64,000 nt of DNA from NCBI GenBank assembly GCA_944392595.1, contig CALXXD010000002.1:1-64000 (forward strand), given 5' to 3'. The notes under the pieces are model-generated. The model had not been told where the DNA came from and did not search any database. It worked only from the letters and a program-made list of their open reading frames with translations. Shown one piece after another: positions 26,715-34,439 of the stretch (its first letter is position 1; each line of letters begins with the position of its first letter). This DNA is from an uncultured Alphaproteobacteria bacterium. Lineage in GTDB: Bacteria > Pseudomonadota > Alphaproteobacteria > Rs-D84. The translations under genes were made by a program, and so were the position numbers.

Positions 26715-27055
26715 TTTTTCCAAAAAGCAAATCCGCTGCGACGTTCTGATTTTTCTTCGCGTTGTTTGCGGTCTTCGATTGCGCGACGACGTTCTGCGCG
26801 GCGTTCTTGGAAACGACGGGCGGATTCTTCATCGCGATGGATTAATTTCAAAGTGGTCACAGATAATTTATCGTTGCGAACCTCTTCTTCAAATTCGACT
26901 ATATCATTTTCATTCAAGAATCGTATCCCCGCGGCCTTTAATGCACTGGAATGAACGAACACATCATCCGTATTACCATTTTCGTTCGGTGTGTCCGGCG
27001 TAATAAAGCCAAAGCACTTTTTACCATTGTACCATTTTACTTTACCTTGACGCAT
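26711..27055 (-). CDS. Cold-shock domain protein with charged tail
   Basis: A 114-residue protein with an N-terminal cold-shock domain (about 1-70) that binds single-stranded RNA or DNA. RNP1-like GFITPD and RNP2-like DVFVHSSAL are visible after GKVKWYNGKKCFG. Residues about 75-114 form a highly charged Arg/Glu tail (RRFQERRAERRRAIEDRKQ), roughly doubling the length of a plain CspA. The ATG at 27055 has AAAGGAAGG upstream and starts the family N terminus MRQGKVKW. The longer frame upstream is not supported. Confidence 0.9.
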   Translation of the reverse strand: MRQGKVKWYNGKKCFGFITPDTPNENGNTDDVFVHSSALKAAGIRFLNENDIVEFEEEVRNDKLSVTTLKLIHRDEESARRFQERRAERRRAIEDRKQREEKSERRSGFAFWKK

Positions 27056-27142
27056 AATGTACCTTCCTTTCTTATGCTTGTTATAGTTCCCAAAGTACTG
27101 CGAACCTGTGATAATTGTGGCCAATAAAAGCACATAAAGCAA

Positions 27143-27183
27143 GAAAAAACGCCCCGAAATATCTGGTTTGATTTCCTGGGGCG
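27143..27183 (-). terminator. Terminator after the RelA/SpoT-like gene
   Basis: On the minus strand CGCCCC and GGGGCG pair across a 22-nt loop and are followed by TTTTTTC. It lies just after the stop at 27194. Confidence 0.6.
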
Positions 27184-27193
27184 ATAAGATATT

Positions 27194-28627
27194 TTATTTA
27201 CTGGATTTTTTGTAATACCGTTGAACTTCGGTCATAACAAAGTTGAACAATTTGCCCGCCATCGTATCCAGTGGCACAGTCCAATCGCGCCCAAAATACG
27301 GCATAGCAGCGACCAAAATAAACCGCGCCATAAAATGGAAAATTTCGCTTTCTTGGGCCTGGGTCAGTTTGGCGGGCGCGTTTTTAACGCGGAAAACCTC
27401 GTTTTCAATTGCGCCATCCAACTTATCCACGATTATATCCAGTATTTTGGGCGGATAATATAATTTGCACGGCTTTGGGAATCCGTCAAACATAGATACA
27501 TTTGTGCCCTGGCTGTATAAAATATTCCAACCGACGCGATCGAACAAATCTTCCAGACATTGGCAAATCATAAGATTATATTCACGCACGCCCATTTCCA
27601 TAAAATCAGCCAATTTTCGTTCAATTGTATTACTGTTTTTTATAACTGCCGCAGTTTTTTTAGTCTCGTTATGACGTGCGATTTCATAGTGCGCGTGCGT
27701 TTTACGTTCGAATTCGAAAAACGTGCGTACTTGGCATATAATTTCCATCGGCACGACGTGGCCGCCTGTACCGATATCGATGATTAATTTTGCATCGCGA
27801 TAATTACGCGGATTTTTCATATCGTAAAAATTATCGCGCACAGACAAAATTCGGTCAGGCATCATCGCGCACACGCGTTCAATAAACGTTCGCGCCTGGG
27901 GAATTAAATCAAAAAGGCACTTTACCCGCCACACGTCTTGCAGACGCATACGCGGCCGCCGCACTTTATCCAGTGCGCGCACAAGTTCCACTGCAATATC
28001 TTCGTGTCCGCCACCGATAATGGATAAAACCGTTTCGGCCGGTGTGGATATATATTTTTCAGTTAATTTTTCACGCACTTTATCGGCAACCGCGCGGGCA
28101 GACGCATCGTTTTTACGTGTCGAAATAACGCGATATACTGCATCGCAAACATCATCAACATACGCAGCATAATATTTGCCGGTTACTTTATCCAGCGCAC
28201 GATTAACATTTTTTTGTGCCCCAACGATAACCGTAACAATTGACGATACAGCCAAATCGATTTTATGCCCCGCGCCACTGGTAAAGAACTGGTTACGCAT
28301 GGGGTCGGCGTCCAAACGATGATGCACGATATATGGCGACAATGGATTTATATCAGAAACCTTAATCGGTTCGTCAATTGCACTGTCGGTTGCATAATCA
28401 TACCGCATCACGGGTGCCTTTGGCGCACCAAAGCATTTGCCCAGGAAATAAAACACTTCGCGAAACCATTTCATACTGTCTGAATACAATTCAGACAAAT
28501 ACGCGGCGGCTTCGTCATTTATTCGCCCCTGGGTGCGCGCTTGTTCTATGACGGCCTGATTTTTCCGGTCGTTATCGGCGGTTAAATCTTCGGCATAAAA
28601 CGAATCAGAATAACCATTCGGTGACAT
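27194..28627 (-). CDS. RelA/SpoT-fold nucleotidyltransferase-like protein
   Basis: A 477-residue soluble protein with no closely recognised family. Its middle resembles the RelA/SpoT alarmone synthetase domain: RMRLQDVWRVKC near 230 is like the DxxGxR strand. RDNFYDMKNPRNYRDAKLIID is in the position of the PKxxGYRSxH substrate loop. MEIICQVRT near 295 with THAHYEI after it matches the ExQIRT...H signature. The His/Tyr loop is altered, so activity could be lost or differ. The N-terminal 150 residues and C-terminal 130 residues match nothing I know, and no HD hydrolase domain is seen. ATG 28627 is preferred; GTG 28639 is possible. It lies 18 nt after lysS. Confidence 0.6.
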   Translation of the reverse strand: MSPNGYSDSFYAEDLTADNDRKNQAVIEQARTQGRINDEAAAYLSELYSDSMKWFREVFYFLGKCFGAPKAPVMRYDYATDSAIDEPIKVSDINPLSPYIVHHRLDADPMRNQFFTSGAGHKIDLAVSSIVTVIVGAQKNVNRALDKVTGKYYAAYVDDVCDAVYRVISTRKNDASARAVADKVREKLTEKYISTPAETVLSIIGGGHEDIAVELVRALDKVRRPRMRLQDVWRVKCLFDLIPQARTFIERVCAMMPDRILSVRDNFYDMKNPRNYRDAKLIIDIGTGGHVVPMEIICQVRTFFEFERKTHAHYEIARHNETKKTAAVIKNSNTIERKLADFMEMGVREYNLMICQCLEDLFDRVGWNILYSQGTNVSMFDGFPKPCKLYYPPKILDIIVDKLDGAIENEVFRVKNAPAKLTQAQESEIFHFMARFILVAAMPYFGRDWTVPLDTMAGKLFNFVMTEVQRYYKKSSK

Positions 28628-28645
28628 AACAGTATTCACCCCCCG

Positions 28646-30121
28646 TTATTTCATTATTGGAAACAACACAACATCGCGCAACGTCGGTTGGTCAAATATG
28701 ATACTGGCCAATCTATCTACGCCCATACCGACGCCTGAAATCGGCGGGAATCCGTGTTCCATCGCGCGGACAAAATCATTGTCGGGGTTAAACGCTTCTT
28801 CATCGCCGTCGGCAATATTTTTTGCCTGTTCTTCGAACGCAGCCAATTGCTGGATTGGATTAACCAATTCGGAATATCCCTTGCACAATTCAGCCCCGCA
28901 TACCAGCAACTGATACATATCGATACGACGTTCGTCTTCGTCGTTACGACGCGCCAGCGGCACCATATACGCAGGATAGTTATACAAGAATGTCGGATTA
29001 ACGATACTGTCGCGAATCTTGCGCTTATAAACATAATCGACCAAAGCAGGCAAAGATTTCAAATCTTCTAATTCATCCGCAGGGAACATCCCGGCCGACA
29101 CCAGTTTATCACGCAATTCATCCACATTTTCAAAATCTAAAATATTGCATCCGAAAAATTCATTCATTTTGGCGGTATAGTCAATCATCTCGTATTTTGA
29201 AAAGTCCAGTTTCGTGCCCTGATATTCAATCTGTAACGTGCCGCGGCATTTTTTCAGCAGGTATTGGATTAAATTCCACGTAAATTGAATGTTTTTCTTG
29301 AAATCCCAGTACGCAGCATACCATTCAACCATGGTGAATTCTTGCAGATGCATTGCATCCATACCTTCGTTGCGGAAATCTTTGGCGACTTCATAAACAC
29401 GGTCGAAACCTGCGCCGATGGCTTCCTTTAAAAATAATTCAGGCGATATACGCAATTGGAAATCAGCATTCAATGCGTTGTGATGTGTTGTAAATGGACG
29501 CGCCGCCGCACCACTTGCGATATTCTGCATAATTGGTGTTTCGATTTCCAAAAATCCGTTTTCGTTCATAAAATCGCGCCAATATTGAGTCATCTTGAAC
29601 CGCCCCAGCAACGCGTTGCGCGCATCAGGATTGGAAATAATATCCAAATAGCGTTGGCGATAACGCGTTTCCATATCGGTCAGTCCGTGGAACTTTTCAG
29701 GCAACGGGCGCAACGCTTTGGCCAAAATATCATATTTTGCCACACGCACAGTCAATTCACCCGCGGTTGTATGATATAATTCACCATCTATTCCGATAAA
29801 ATCGCCCAAATCGACATTGGCCTTCATAAATTTGTATTGTTCTTCGCCCAGTTCTTCACGCGACATAGAAAACTGGATTTCACCGTTGATATCGTAAATT
29901 CGGCCGAACATTAATTTACCCAACCAACGCAGCGCAGTCACACGCCCGGCCAACCGAACATGCGTTCCATCCGACAATTCACGTGCATCGGCGATTGTAT
30001 GGGTGCGTTCATATTTGTCTTTCCAAACAACACCATCGCGTGCGCGAATGTTTTCAGCCTTTTGCAGGCGCGCCTGTAATTCATTGGTTGATATTTTCGT
30101 GTTGTTTGTATTTTCCGACAT
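28646..30121 (-). CDS. lysS: Lysyl-tRNA synthetase (class II)
   Basis: Charges tRNA-Lys. The 491-residue class IIb enzyme has an N-terminal OB-fold anticodon-binding domain (HVRLAGRVTALRWLGKLMF) and motif 1 around FLEIETPIMQ. Motif 2 follows with YEVAKDFRNEGMDAMHLQEFT, and motif 3 near the C terminus with GVGMGVDRLASIIF. Alphaproteobacteria often use a class I LysRS instead, so a class II enzyme is worth noting. It is preceded by a terminator-like hairpin placed just before its ribosome-binding site. Confidence 0.95.
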   Translation of the reverse strand: MSENTNNTKISTNELQARLQKAENIRARDGVVWKDKYERTHTIADARELSDGTHVRLAGRVTALRWLGKLMFGRIYDINGEIQFSMSREELGEEQYKFMKANVDLGDFIGIDGELYHTTAGELTVRVAKYDILAKALRPLPEKFHGLTDMETRYRQRYLDIISNPDARNALLGRFKMTQYWRDFMNENGFLEIETPIMQNIASGAAARPFTTHHNALNADFQLRISPELFLKEAIGAGFDRVYEVAKDFRNEGMDAMHLQEFTMVEWYAAYWDFKKNIQFTWNLIQYLLKKCRGTLQIEYQGTKLDFSKYEMIDYTAKMNEFFGCNILDFENVDELRDKLVSAGMFPADELEDLKSLPALVDYVYKRKIRDSIVNPTFLYNYPAYMVPLARRNDEDERRIDMYQLLVCGAELCKGYSELVNPIQQLAAFEEQAKNIADGDEEAFNPDNDFVRAMEHGFPPISGVGMGVDRLASIIFDQPTLRDVVLFPIMK

Positions 30122-30148
30122 TGTTTTTTCCTTTTATGGTTTTTGGTT

Positions 30149-30180
30149 AAAAAAACGGACGCGTGGAAAGTGCGTCCGTC
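30149..30180 (-). terminator. Terminator hairpin directly upstream of lysS
   Basis: On the minus strand ACGGACGC and GCGTCCGT pair across a 9-nt loop and run into TTTTTTT. The hairpin ends about 28 nt before the lysS start, so full termination would silence lysS unless a promoter follows. This suggests attenuation. Confidence 0.6.
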
Positions 30181-30202
30181 AAACTTTGATGGTCGCACCG
30201 CG

Positions 30203-30232
30203 TCAATTAAAAATTTTTTTCATATTAAACAT
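30203..30232 (-). CDS. Possible lysS leader peptide
   Basis: A nine-codon frame, MFNMKKIFN then stop, with AGGA about 9 nt upstream of its ATG. It includes two adjacent lysine codons and ends about 24 nt before the lysS terminator hairpin. Leader-peptide attenuation by charged tRNA-Lys would fit, but two Lys codons is weak and I could not define an antiterminator. Confidence 0.25.
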   Translation of the reverse strand: MFNMKKIFN

Positions 30233-30303
30233 AATTATTAATTCCTGTCTGTTGTGACCAGTTGGCATACATTATTACCAATAAAAATATAAAAGTAAAG
30301 TCA

Positions 30304-30330
30304 AAAAACGGGGCGATTGCCCCGTTTTTA
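30304..30330 (-). terminator. Intrinsic terminator of rnj
   Basis: On the minus strand ACGGGGC and GCCCCGT pair around an AATC loop, followed by a T run. It lies immediately after the rnj stop codon. Confidence 0.88.
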
Positions 30331-32133
30331 TCATTTCTGGACGAAATGCACACTGTATTGAGGCTTTTTATCCGCCCCCAGCGACGCACGAACAACCTTG
30401 TTCGACGCAATTTGAACCGCGCGAATCAAGTTTTGTTTGTCTTTGCGTTCAGCCTTGGTCAGGTCGTCAATCGCACGCGTGATTTCGATTTGAATCTGGC
30501 GTTTCATGAACCCGGTATCATCGGTTTCAAAAATACCGACACTGGAAACCTCGGGCGTGCCTTTCAAGAAACCGCGTTTATCCACCGGCAAAGTTACAAA
30601 TATTGCGCCGTTGGACGCGATTTTTTTACGCGTTTTATACACAGGGTCATCCGTACTGCGTTCGGTTTCGCCCTCCATCACGACAAAGCCTGTTTCGATT
30701 GTTTCTGCGATATACGGGGCTTGCCCATCGGCCAGCGCAATCATTTCGCCGTTATGCACAACCATCATATATTTTGCGCCACCGCGCTCCATCGCCATTT
30801 TCCCGTTCAGCATTTCATTGATGTAATCGCCGTGCATTGGAACGGAAACCTGGGGATGAACCATATCGTAAAAGCGTTCGAATTCTGGTCGTCCCGCGTG
30901 GCCACTTGCGTGCAGGTGGTCTGTATCATAAATTGTATGCGTTTTAATTCCCATGCGCGCCAATTTGTTATACAGATAAGAAACATCTTGTTCGCGCCCT
31001 GGGATAATAATTGAACTGAACAACACAGTATCGGTCGGCTGTAATTTCATTTCTTTTACATGCCCGCGACACAAACGCGTCAGCATAGCAAACTGTTCGC
31101 CCTGGGACCCGGTCAGGAATATAGCCTGCTTTTCGGCGGGCAAATCTTTGATTTCGCTGTGCAGATATACTTCGTCTTTGTCCAAATATCCAAATTCAAT
31201 GCCCATTTCGCGGAATTCAGGCAATCCAACAAATGGCACAGGATTCGGATTACTGCGTTCTTTTATCGCGGCAACACGACCCGCTGCACGCGCGGCGGCT
31301 GCAAACATCTTCATACGCGCAATAGAACGTGAATATCCCGTAACCAAAACGCGACCAGGTGCATTTTTCATCAGTTCTGTGAATGTATCGCGAACCTGGA
31401 TTTCGGTTGTTTGTGCTTCTTGTCGGGATGCAGATGTCGAATCGCACATACATGCCAACAATTTCGGGTCAGACCCAATTTCACGCAAACGTGCATAGTC
31501 GGTTGGATCTTCGATTGGATTATCGTCATTAAATGTCCAGTCCCCCGTATGCAGAACTTTACCCGCAGGCGTTTTGATGATTAACATCTGGGCTTCGGGA
31601 ACCGAGTGCGACACGTGGAACGTTTCAACCTGGAACGGATCCAAATTCAATGTTGCGCCATGATGATCGAATTCGATAATATCCCGTTCTGGGTTAAAAT
31701 CGATTTCAACACCGCGAAAAGTTTGACGCAGAATTTCCGCCGGAAACCGCGTACAATAAATAGGCTTTTTGAATTTCGGCCATATAAATTTTAACGCGCC
31801 GATATGATCTTCGTGCCCATGTGTTAAAACGAACGCGATAACATCTTTCTTGCGCTTTTCCAGCCAAGTCGTGTCACAGTACTGAACATCGCCGGCACCG
31901 ATTTCTTCTTCCAGAAATCCCATGCCGCAATCGACAACCAGATATTTGCCCTTGTATTTATAAACGTACATATTTTGACCGACGTGTTCCAGTCCGCCCA
32001 ACGCCATAAAATACAAATTTTCGTCGTTTTTATCGTTTTCGTGTTTATTCATGCCGCGAATTTTTTCTGGCAGATTCGGCGTGTCGCCGGCAATAGTGTC
32101 CGGCACAGTTTGTTTTTCACGTACTTTTACCAT
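30331..32133 (-). CDS. rnj: Ribonuclease J
   Basis: Metallo-beta-lactamase/beta-CASP ribonuclease with 5'-3' exo- and endonuclease activity, the main mRNA decay nuclease in many alphaproteobacteria. The 600-residue protein has the metal motif LTHGHEDHIG near 104, SVPEAQMLIIKTPAG, HTGDWTFND, and the beta-CASP portion with VTGYSRSIARM. SGHAGRPE and VPMHGDY complete the RNase J signature, and a C-terminal dimerisation domain follows. About 30 residues precede the conserved core, and an AAGGA site supports the start at 32133. Confidence 0.93.
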   Translation of the reverse strand: MVKVREKQTVPDTIAGDTPNLPEKIRGMNKHENDKNDENLYFMALGGLEHVGQNMYVYKYKGKYLVVDCGMGFLEEEIGAGDVQYCDTTWLEKRKKDVIAFVLTHGHEDHIGALKFIWPKFKKPIYCTRFPAEILRQTFRGVEIDFNPERDIIEFDHHGATLNLDPFQVETFHVSHSVPEAQMLIIKTPAGKVLHTGDWTFNDDNPIEDPTDYARLREIGSDPKLLACMCDSTSASRQEAQTTEIQVRDTFTELMKNAPGRVLVTGYSRSIARMKMFAAAARAAGRVAAIKERSNPNPVPFVGLPEFREMGIEFGYLDKDEVYLHSEIKDLPAEKQAIFLTGSQGEQFAMLTRLCRGHVKEMKLQPTDTVLFSSIIIPGREQDVSYLYNKLARMGIKTHTIYDTDHLHASGHAGRPEFERFYDMVHPQVSVPMHGDYINEMLNGKMAMERGGAKYMMVVHNGEMIALADGQAPYIAETIETGFVVMEGETERSTDDPVYKTRKKIASNGAIFVTLPVDKRGFLKGTPEVSSVGIFETDDTGFMKRQIQIEITRAIDDLTKAERKDKQNLIRAVQIASNKVVRASLGADKKPQYSVHFVQK

Positions 32134-32271
32134 ACATAAATCCTTTTATTAATGTTACACTTTTGCGCCACCACACAATCCATTGCCAATAAAGAAAATT
32201 CTTTATTTGTAGTGAATCTGTGGCGGCGCGGCTTGTTTTCCCCGCGATATAATCAAAACAAATTAAAACAG

Positions 32272-32318
32272 CGGGGGTATTTTTTGGGTATATGCCCAAA
32301 AATCTCTCTTTACCCCCG
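32272..32318. other. Nested palindrome upstream of rnj
   Basis: CGGGGGTA and TACCCCCG enclose a second palindrome, ATTTTTTGGGTATATGCCCAAAAAT. It could form a cruciform or an RNA hairpin in the rnj 5' region or at the end of the decayed surface gene. No function is visible. Confidence 0.5.
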
Positions 32319-32356
32319 TAATGGTACTATGTTTTTTCAGAAAAATCAAGAAATCT

Positions 32357-32597
32357 TTATCCCACAGGTGTCACAGGTAAGCCACCGCCACTGATAGCAT
32401 TGTTGTATTTGCAATCACCGCCAGATATTGTGTATGTGCCAGTGGTGTCCGACGTGGTTGTGCCCTCGGGGATATAGCAACTTGTGACGGACACCGAACC
32501 CTCGGGTGCGCTGCCGGGCATCGAAATGTTATTCGATGTGGTGCGCATTTGGCGCAATCAAAATGGCAAAAATTGCAAATAAAATCAGTTTTTTTAT
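32357..32597 (-). pseudogene. Decayed paralogue of the 32.8-kb cysteine-rich gene
   Basis: The 5' end encodes KKLILFAIFAILIAPNAH, almost the signal peptide of the intact plus-strand gene (RKLFLFAITAILIAPNAH), but the start codon reads ATA where ATG is expected. AAAGGA lies about 9 nt upstream. The frame stops after HHIE, and the next frame continues into ISMPGSAPEGSVSVTSCYIPEG, matching the C terminus of the intact protein (SSITGCYIPEG). The central ~170 codons are missing. This is an internal deletion with frameshift plus a lost start, in divergent orientation to its paralogue across a shared promoter region. Confidence 0.75.
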
Positions 32598-32619
32598 AGG
32601 GTTATTTCCTTTCTTTCCT

Positions 32620-32649
32620 GCCGAAATAAAACGGTCGGTTAAAATCGGC
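32620..32649 (+). repeat. Inversion-type site I (32.6 kb)
   Basis: A 30-bp imperfect palindrome: arm GCCGAAATAAAA, core CGGTCGG, arm TTAAAATCGGC. Its arms match the sites at 32705, 32790 and 58221. It is inverted relative to site II and lies 11 bp from the -35 box between them. Confidence 0.65.
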
Positions 32650-32660
32650 AAAATTTGATA

Positions 32661-32690
32661 TTGACGCACGGCGGATTTTTGGGATAAAAT
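32661..32690 (+). promoter_or_regulatory. Sigma70 promoter between inverted sites
   Basis: TTGACG (32661-32666), 18-nt spacer, TAAAAT (32685-32690). It reads toward the intact cysteine-rich gene at 32828 in this assembly. Sites I and II bracket it in inverted orientation, so recombination would turn it toward the decayed minus-strand gene. Confidence 0.75.
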
Positions 32691-32704
32691 AGGGTTAAAC
32701 AGAT

Positions 32705-32734
32705 GCCGAATTAAAACCACCGTTTTATTTCGGC
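32705..32734 (-). repeat. Inversion-type site II (32.7 kb)
   Basis: Arm GCCGAATTAAAA, core CCACCG, arm TTTTATTTCGGC. Its reverse complement matches site III almost exactly and site I at about 25 of 30 positions. As RNA it could also form a terminator (CCACCG/CGGCGG with a T run at 32736-32747). Confidence 0.65.
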
Positions 32735-32751
32735 GGTTTTTGTTTTTATAA

Positions 32752-32777
32752 AATCCCAGATTTCTGGGACTTTTTTA
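32752..32777 (+). terminator. Terminator between sites II and III
   Basis: TCCCAGA and TCTGGGA pair around TT, followed by CTTTTTT on the plus strand. It lies between the promoter and the gene it faces, so it should reduce expression; on the opposite strand its T run is poor. Inversion between sites II and III would therefore change termination. Confidence 0.7.
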
Positions 32778-32789
32778 TTTCCCCAAAAT

Positions 32790-32818
32790 GCCGAAATAAA
32801 ACGGTGGTTTAAGTTCGG
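32790..32818 (+). repeat. Inversion-type site III (32.8 kb)
   Basis: Arm GCCGAAATAAAA, core CGGTGG, arm TTTAAGTTCGG. It is in direct orientation to site I and inverted to site II. It ends 9 nt before the start codon at 32828, and its right arm overlaps the GGGGG ribosome-binding site. Confidence 0.6.
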
Positions 32819-32827
32819 GGGAACAAG

Positions 32828-33580
32828 ATGAGAAAGTTATTTTTATTCGCAATCACCGCAATATTAATCGCACCGAATGCGCACGCCGAGGTTGGTGTAA
32901 CCGGCGGCGATGGTTGGACTTACAGTTGTATGTTATACGGGTTTTCAGATTCTCCTTCATCTTTATTTCACGAGGATACATCATTAGACTACACAGATAC
33001 CACAGGATGCACATCCACTACATTTTTGCTATGGACGCGGCGAAATCTCCAAAACGCGTCCTACGTTTCTAATTTGTATAAGGAATATTGTACCGCGTGC
33101 AGTTCAAATTACAGATTGGTCGAAATAACAGGTACTACATCCGGTGGCTGCGAAGTCACTTGGACTTATTGCCAACCGATATGTGCCGGTAAACCATGCG
33201 AGGGCAAAACCAGTTGGTCTTCTCATCCGAATATTTCGACCAATCATAATCAGACTAGGTGTGTCAGGGGTTCAACCCCCAGTGCCGACAAATGCCGTTT
33301 TCGTTGCACTAGCGGATATTACGGCACGAATGGTCTCTTGAACACAACAGAAGTAACATGCACGCGTTGTCCCGAATACCCAAGATACGCGAACTCTGCC
33401 GCTGAGAATCCAAGGCCAGCATACGGTGCATCAATCGCGGGCAGCAACAGTTCTATTACAGGTTGCTATATACCAGAGGGAATATATTCTGGCGACGAAA
33501 CCGGCAGATTCCTAGTAACAGGCGGCAATTGTTCACACGATGAATCCTTTATAGTTACCCCACCGGTGGTTGGTAATTAA
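32828..33580 (+). CDS. Secreted cysteine-rich surface-type protein
   Basis: A 250-residue protein with a signal peptide (MRKLFLFAITAILIAPNAHA) and about 20 cysteines in the mature part, arranged in C-x-x-C and C-x(n)-GYYG modules (CRFRCTSGYYGTNG, TCTRCPEYP). A C-terminal GCYIPEG...GNCS segment is shared with the decayed paralogue next to it. It is probably exported and disulphide-bonded; the function is unknown. It is the gene faced by the promoter at 32661, behind sites II and III and a terminator. R1/R2 repeats begin right after its stop. Confidence 0.75.
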   Translation: MRKLFLFAITAILIAPNAHAEVGVTGGDGWTYSCMLYGFSDSPSSLFHEDTSLDYTDTTGCTSTTFLLWTRRNLQNASYVSNLYKEYCTACSSNYRLVEITGTTSGGCEVTWTYCQPICAGKPCEGKTSWSSHPNISTNHNQTRCVRGSTPSADKCRFRCTSGYYGTNGLLNTTEVTCTRCPEYPRYANSAAENPRPAYGASIAGSNSSITGCYIPEGIYSGDETGRFLVTGGNCSHDESFIVTPPVVGN

Positions 33581-33589
33581 ATCAACAAC

Positions 33590-33770
33590 CGTCACGCTGT
33601 CACCAACGAAGGGTAATTTAGTCCGCGATGGGAACATACCAATGCCCACCGCCCAAGAGTGGAAAGAATCAAATAATTCATCGCGCCGGTCGTATGAATG
33701 CCCACCGCCCCTGTTGTGGGGGCGGGGGGTGTCGCACATAGTGCGACGGGGGGTGGGGCTAATACGAGCA
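33590..33770. repeat. R2 palindromic mosaic
   Basis: Contains GTCGCACATAGTGCGAC, the GGGCGGGGGGTGTCGC tract, and the AATGCCCACCGCCC segment repeated twice. The same segments occur at 39.1-39.3, 46.6-46.8 and 52.2 kb. Confidence 0.6.
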
Positions 33771-33774
33771 CCAC

Positions 33775-33911
33775 TGTCATTGCGAAGGAGTACGATCAAC
33801 GTTGAAAACGTTGGCGTACGACTGTGGCAATCCAGTCATAATATGTCTGCGGGCGAATGCCCGCAGTGCTTTTTTATTTACTGGATCGCCACGCTCCGCT
33901 CGCGATGACAA
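33775..33911 (+). repeat. R1 palindromic repeat, copy 3
   Basis: Same element as at 17995, same orientation, with GGCGTAC in place of GTCGTAC in the right arm of the central hairpin. Confidence 0.85.
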
Positions 33912-33942
33912 AGGGGAGTAATTGCCCAAGCACACACCACTC

Positions 33943-34032
33943 TTGTCATTCCCGCGCCCGGGGTCCCCGCAAATACGAATGTATTTGTGGGGTGGATAAG
34001 GCGGGAATTCTATATCCTTTCAGCAATAATTC
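33943..34032 (+). repeat. R3 repeat, copy 1
   Basis: A ~90-bp unit: TTGTCATTCCCGCGCCCGGG, an AAATACGAATGTATTT hairpin, GGCGGGAATTCTATATCC, CTTTCAGCAATAATTC. It is almost identical at 38676-38765, and a degenerate piece lies at 46592. At both full copies it directly abuts another repeat beginning TTGTCATT. Confidence 0.75.
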
Positions 34033-34170
34033 TTGTCATTGCGAAGGAGTACGATCAACGTTGAAAACGTTGGCGTACGACTGCGGCAATCCAGTGCAAT
34101 ATGTCTGCGGGCGAATGCCCGCAGTGCTTTTTAATTTACTGGATCGCCACGCTCCGCTCGCGATGACAAA
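34033..34170 (+). repeat. R1 palindromic repeat, copy 4
   Basis: Same element and orientation as the other R1 copies, joined directly to the end of R3. The inner segment reads GTGCAATATGTCTGC as in copy 5. Confidence 0.85.
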
Positions 34171-34199
34171 GGTGAGTAAGTGGCTAATTCCGCACTCTC

Positions 34200-34438
34200 T
34201 AAGCACCCCGTCCCAACCACCCACGCGACACGTCGCGCGGGGCCCGGTATCGCGCCACCCCTCCAATGGAGGGGAACTTAGCCCGTACCGTTGCGGAACA
34301 AAGTTCCTCATCTAGCGGAGGGGTGCCGACGCAGTCGGCGGGGTGGCTTGTCACCCGAAGCCTTGGCGAAGGATGATTTATCACCCGAAGCCTTGGCGAA
34401 GGGTGACACGAGTAACGAGTCACGAGTTACGAGTAACT
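34200..34438. repeat. R2 palindromic mosaic abutting alaS
   Basis: Contains CGACACGTCGCGCGGGGCCCGG, CCCCTCCAATGGAGGGG, GCCGACGCAGTCGGC, two CACCCGAAGCCTTGGCGAAGG elements and a run of ACGAGTAAC tags. It ends 1-2 nt from the alaS stop codon. The block at 38.94-39.06 kb is nearly the same, so one is a copy of the other. Confidence 0.65.
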
Positions 34439-34439
34439 C

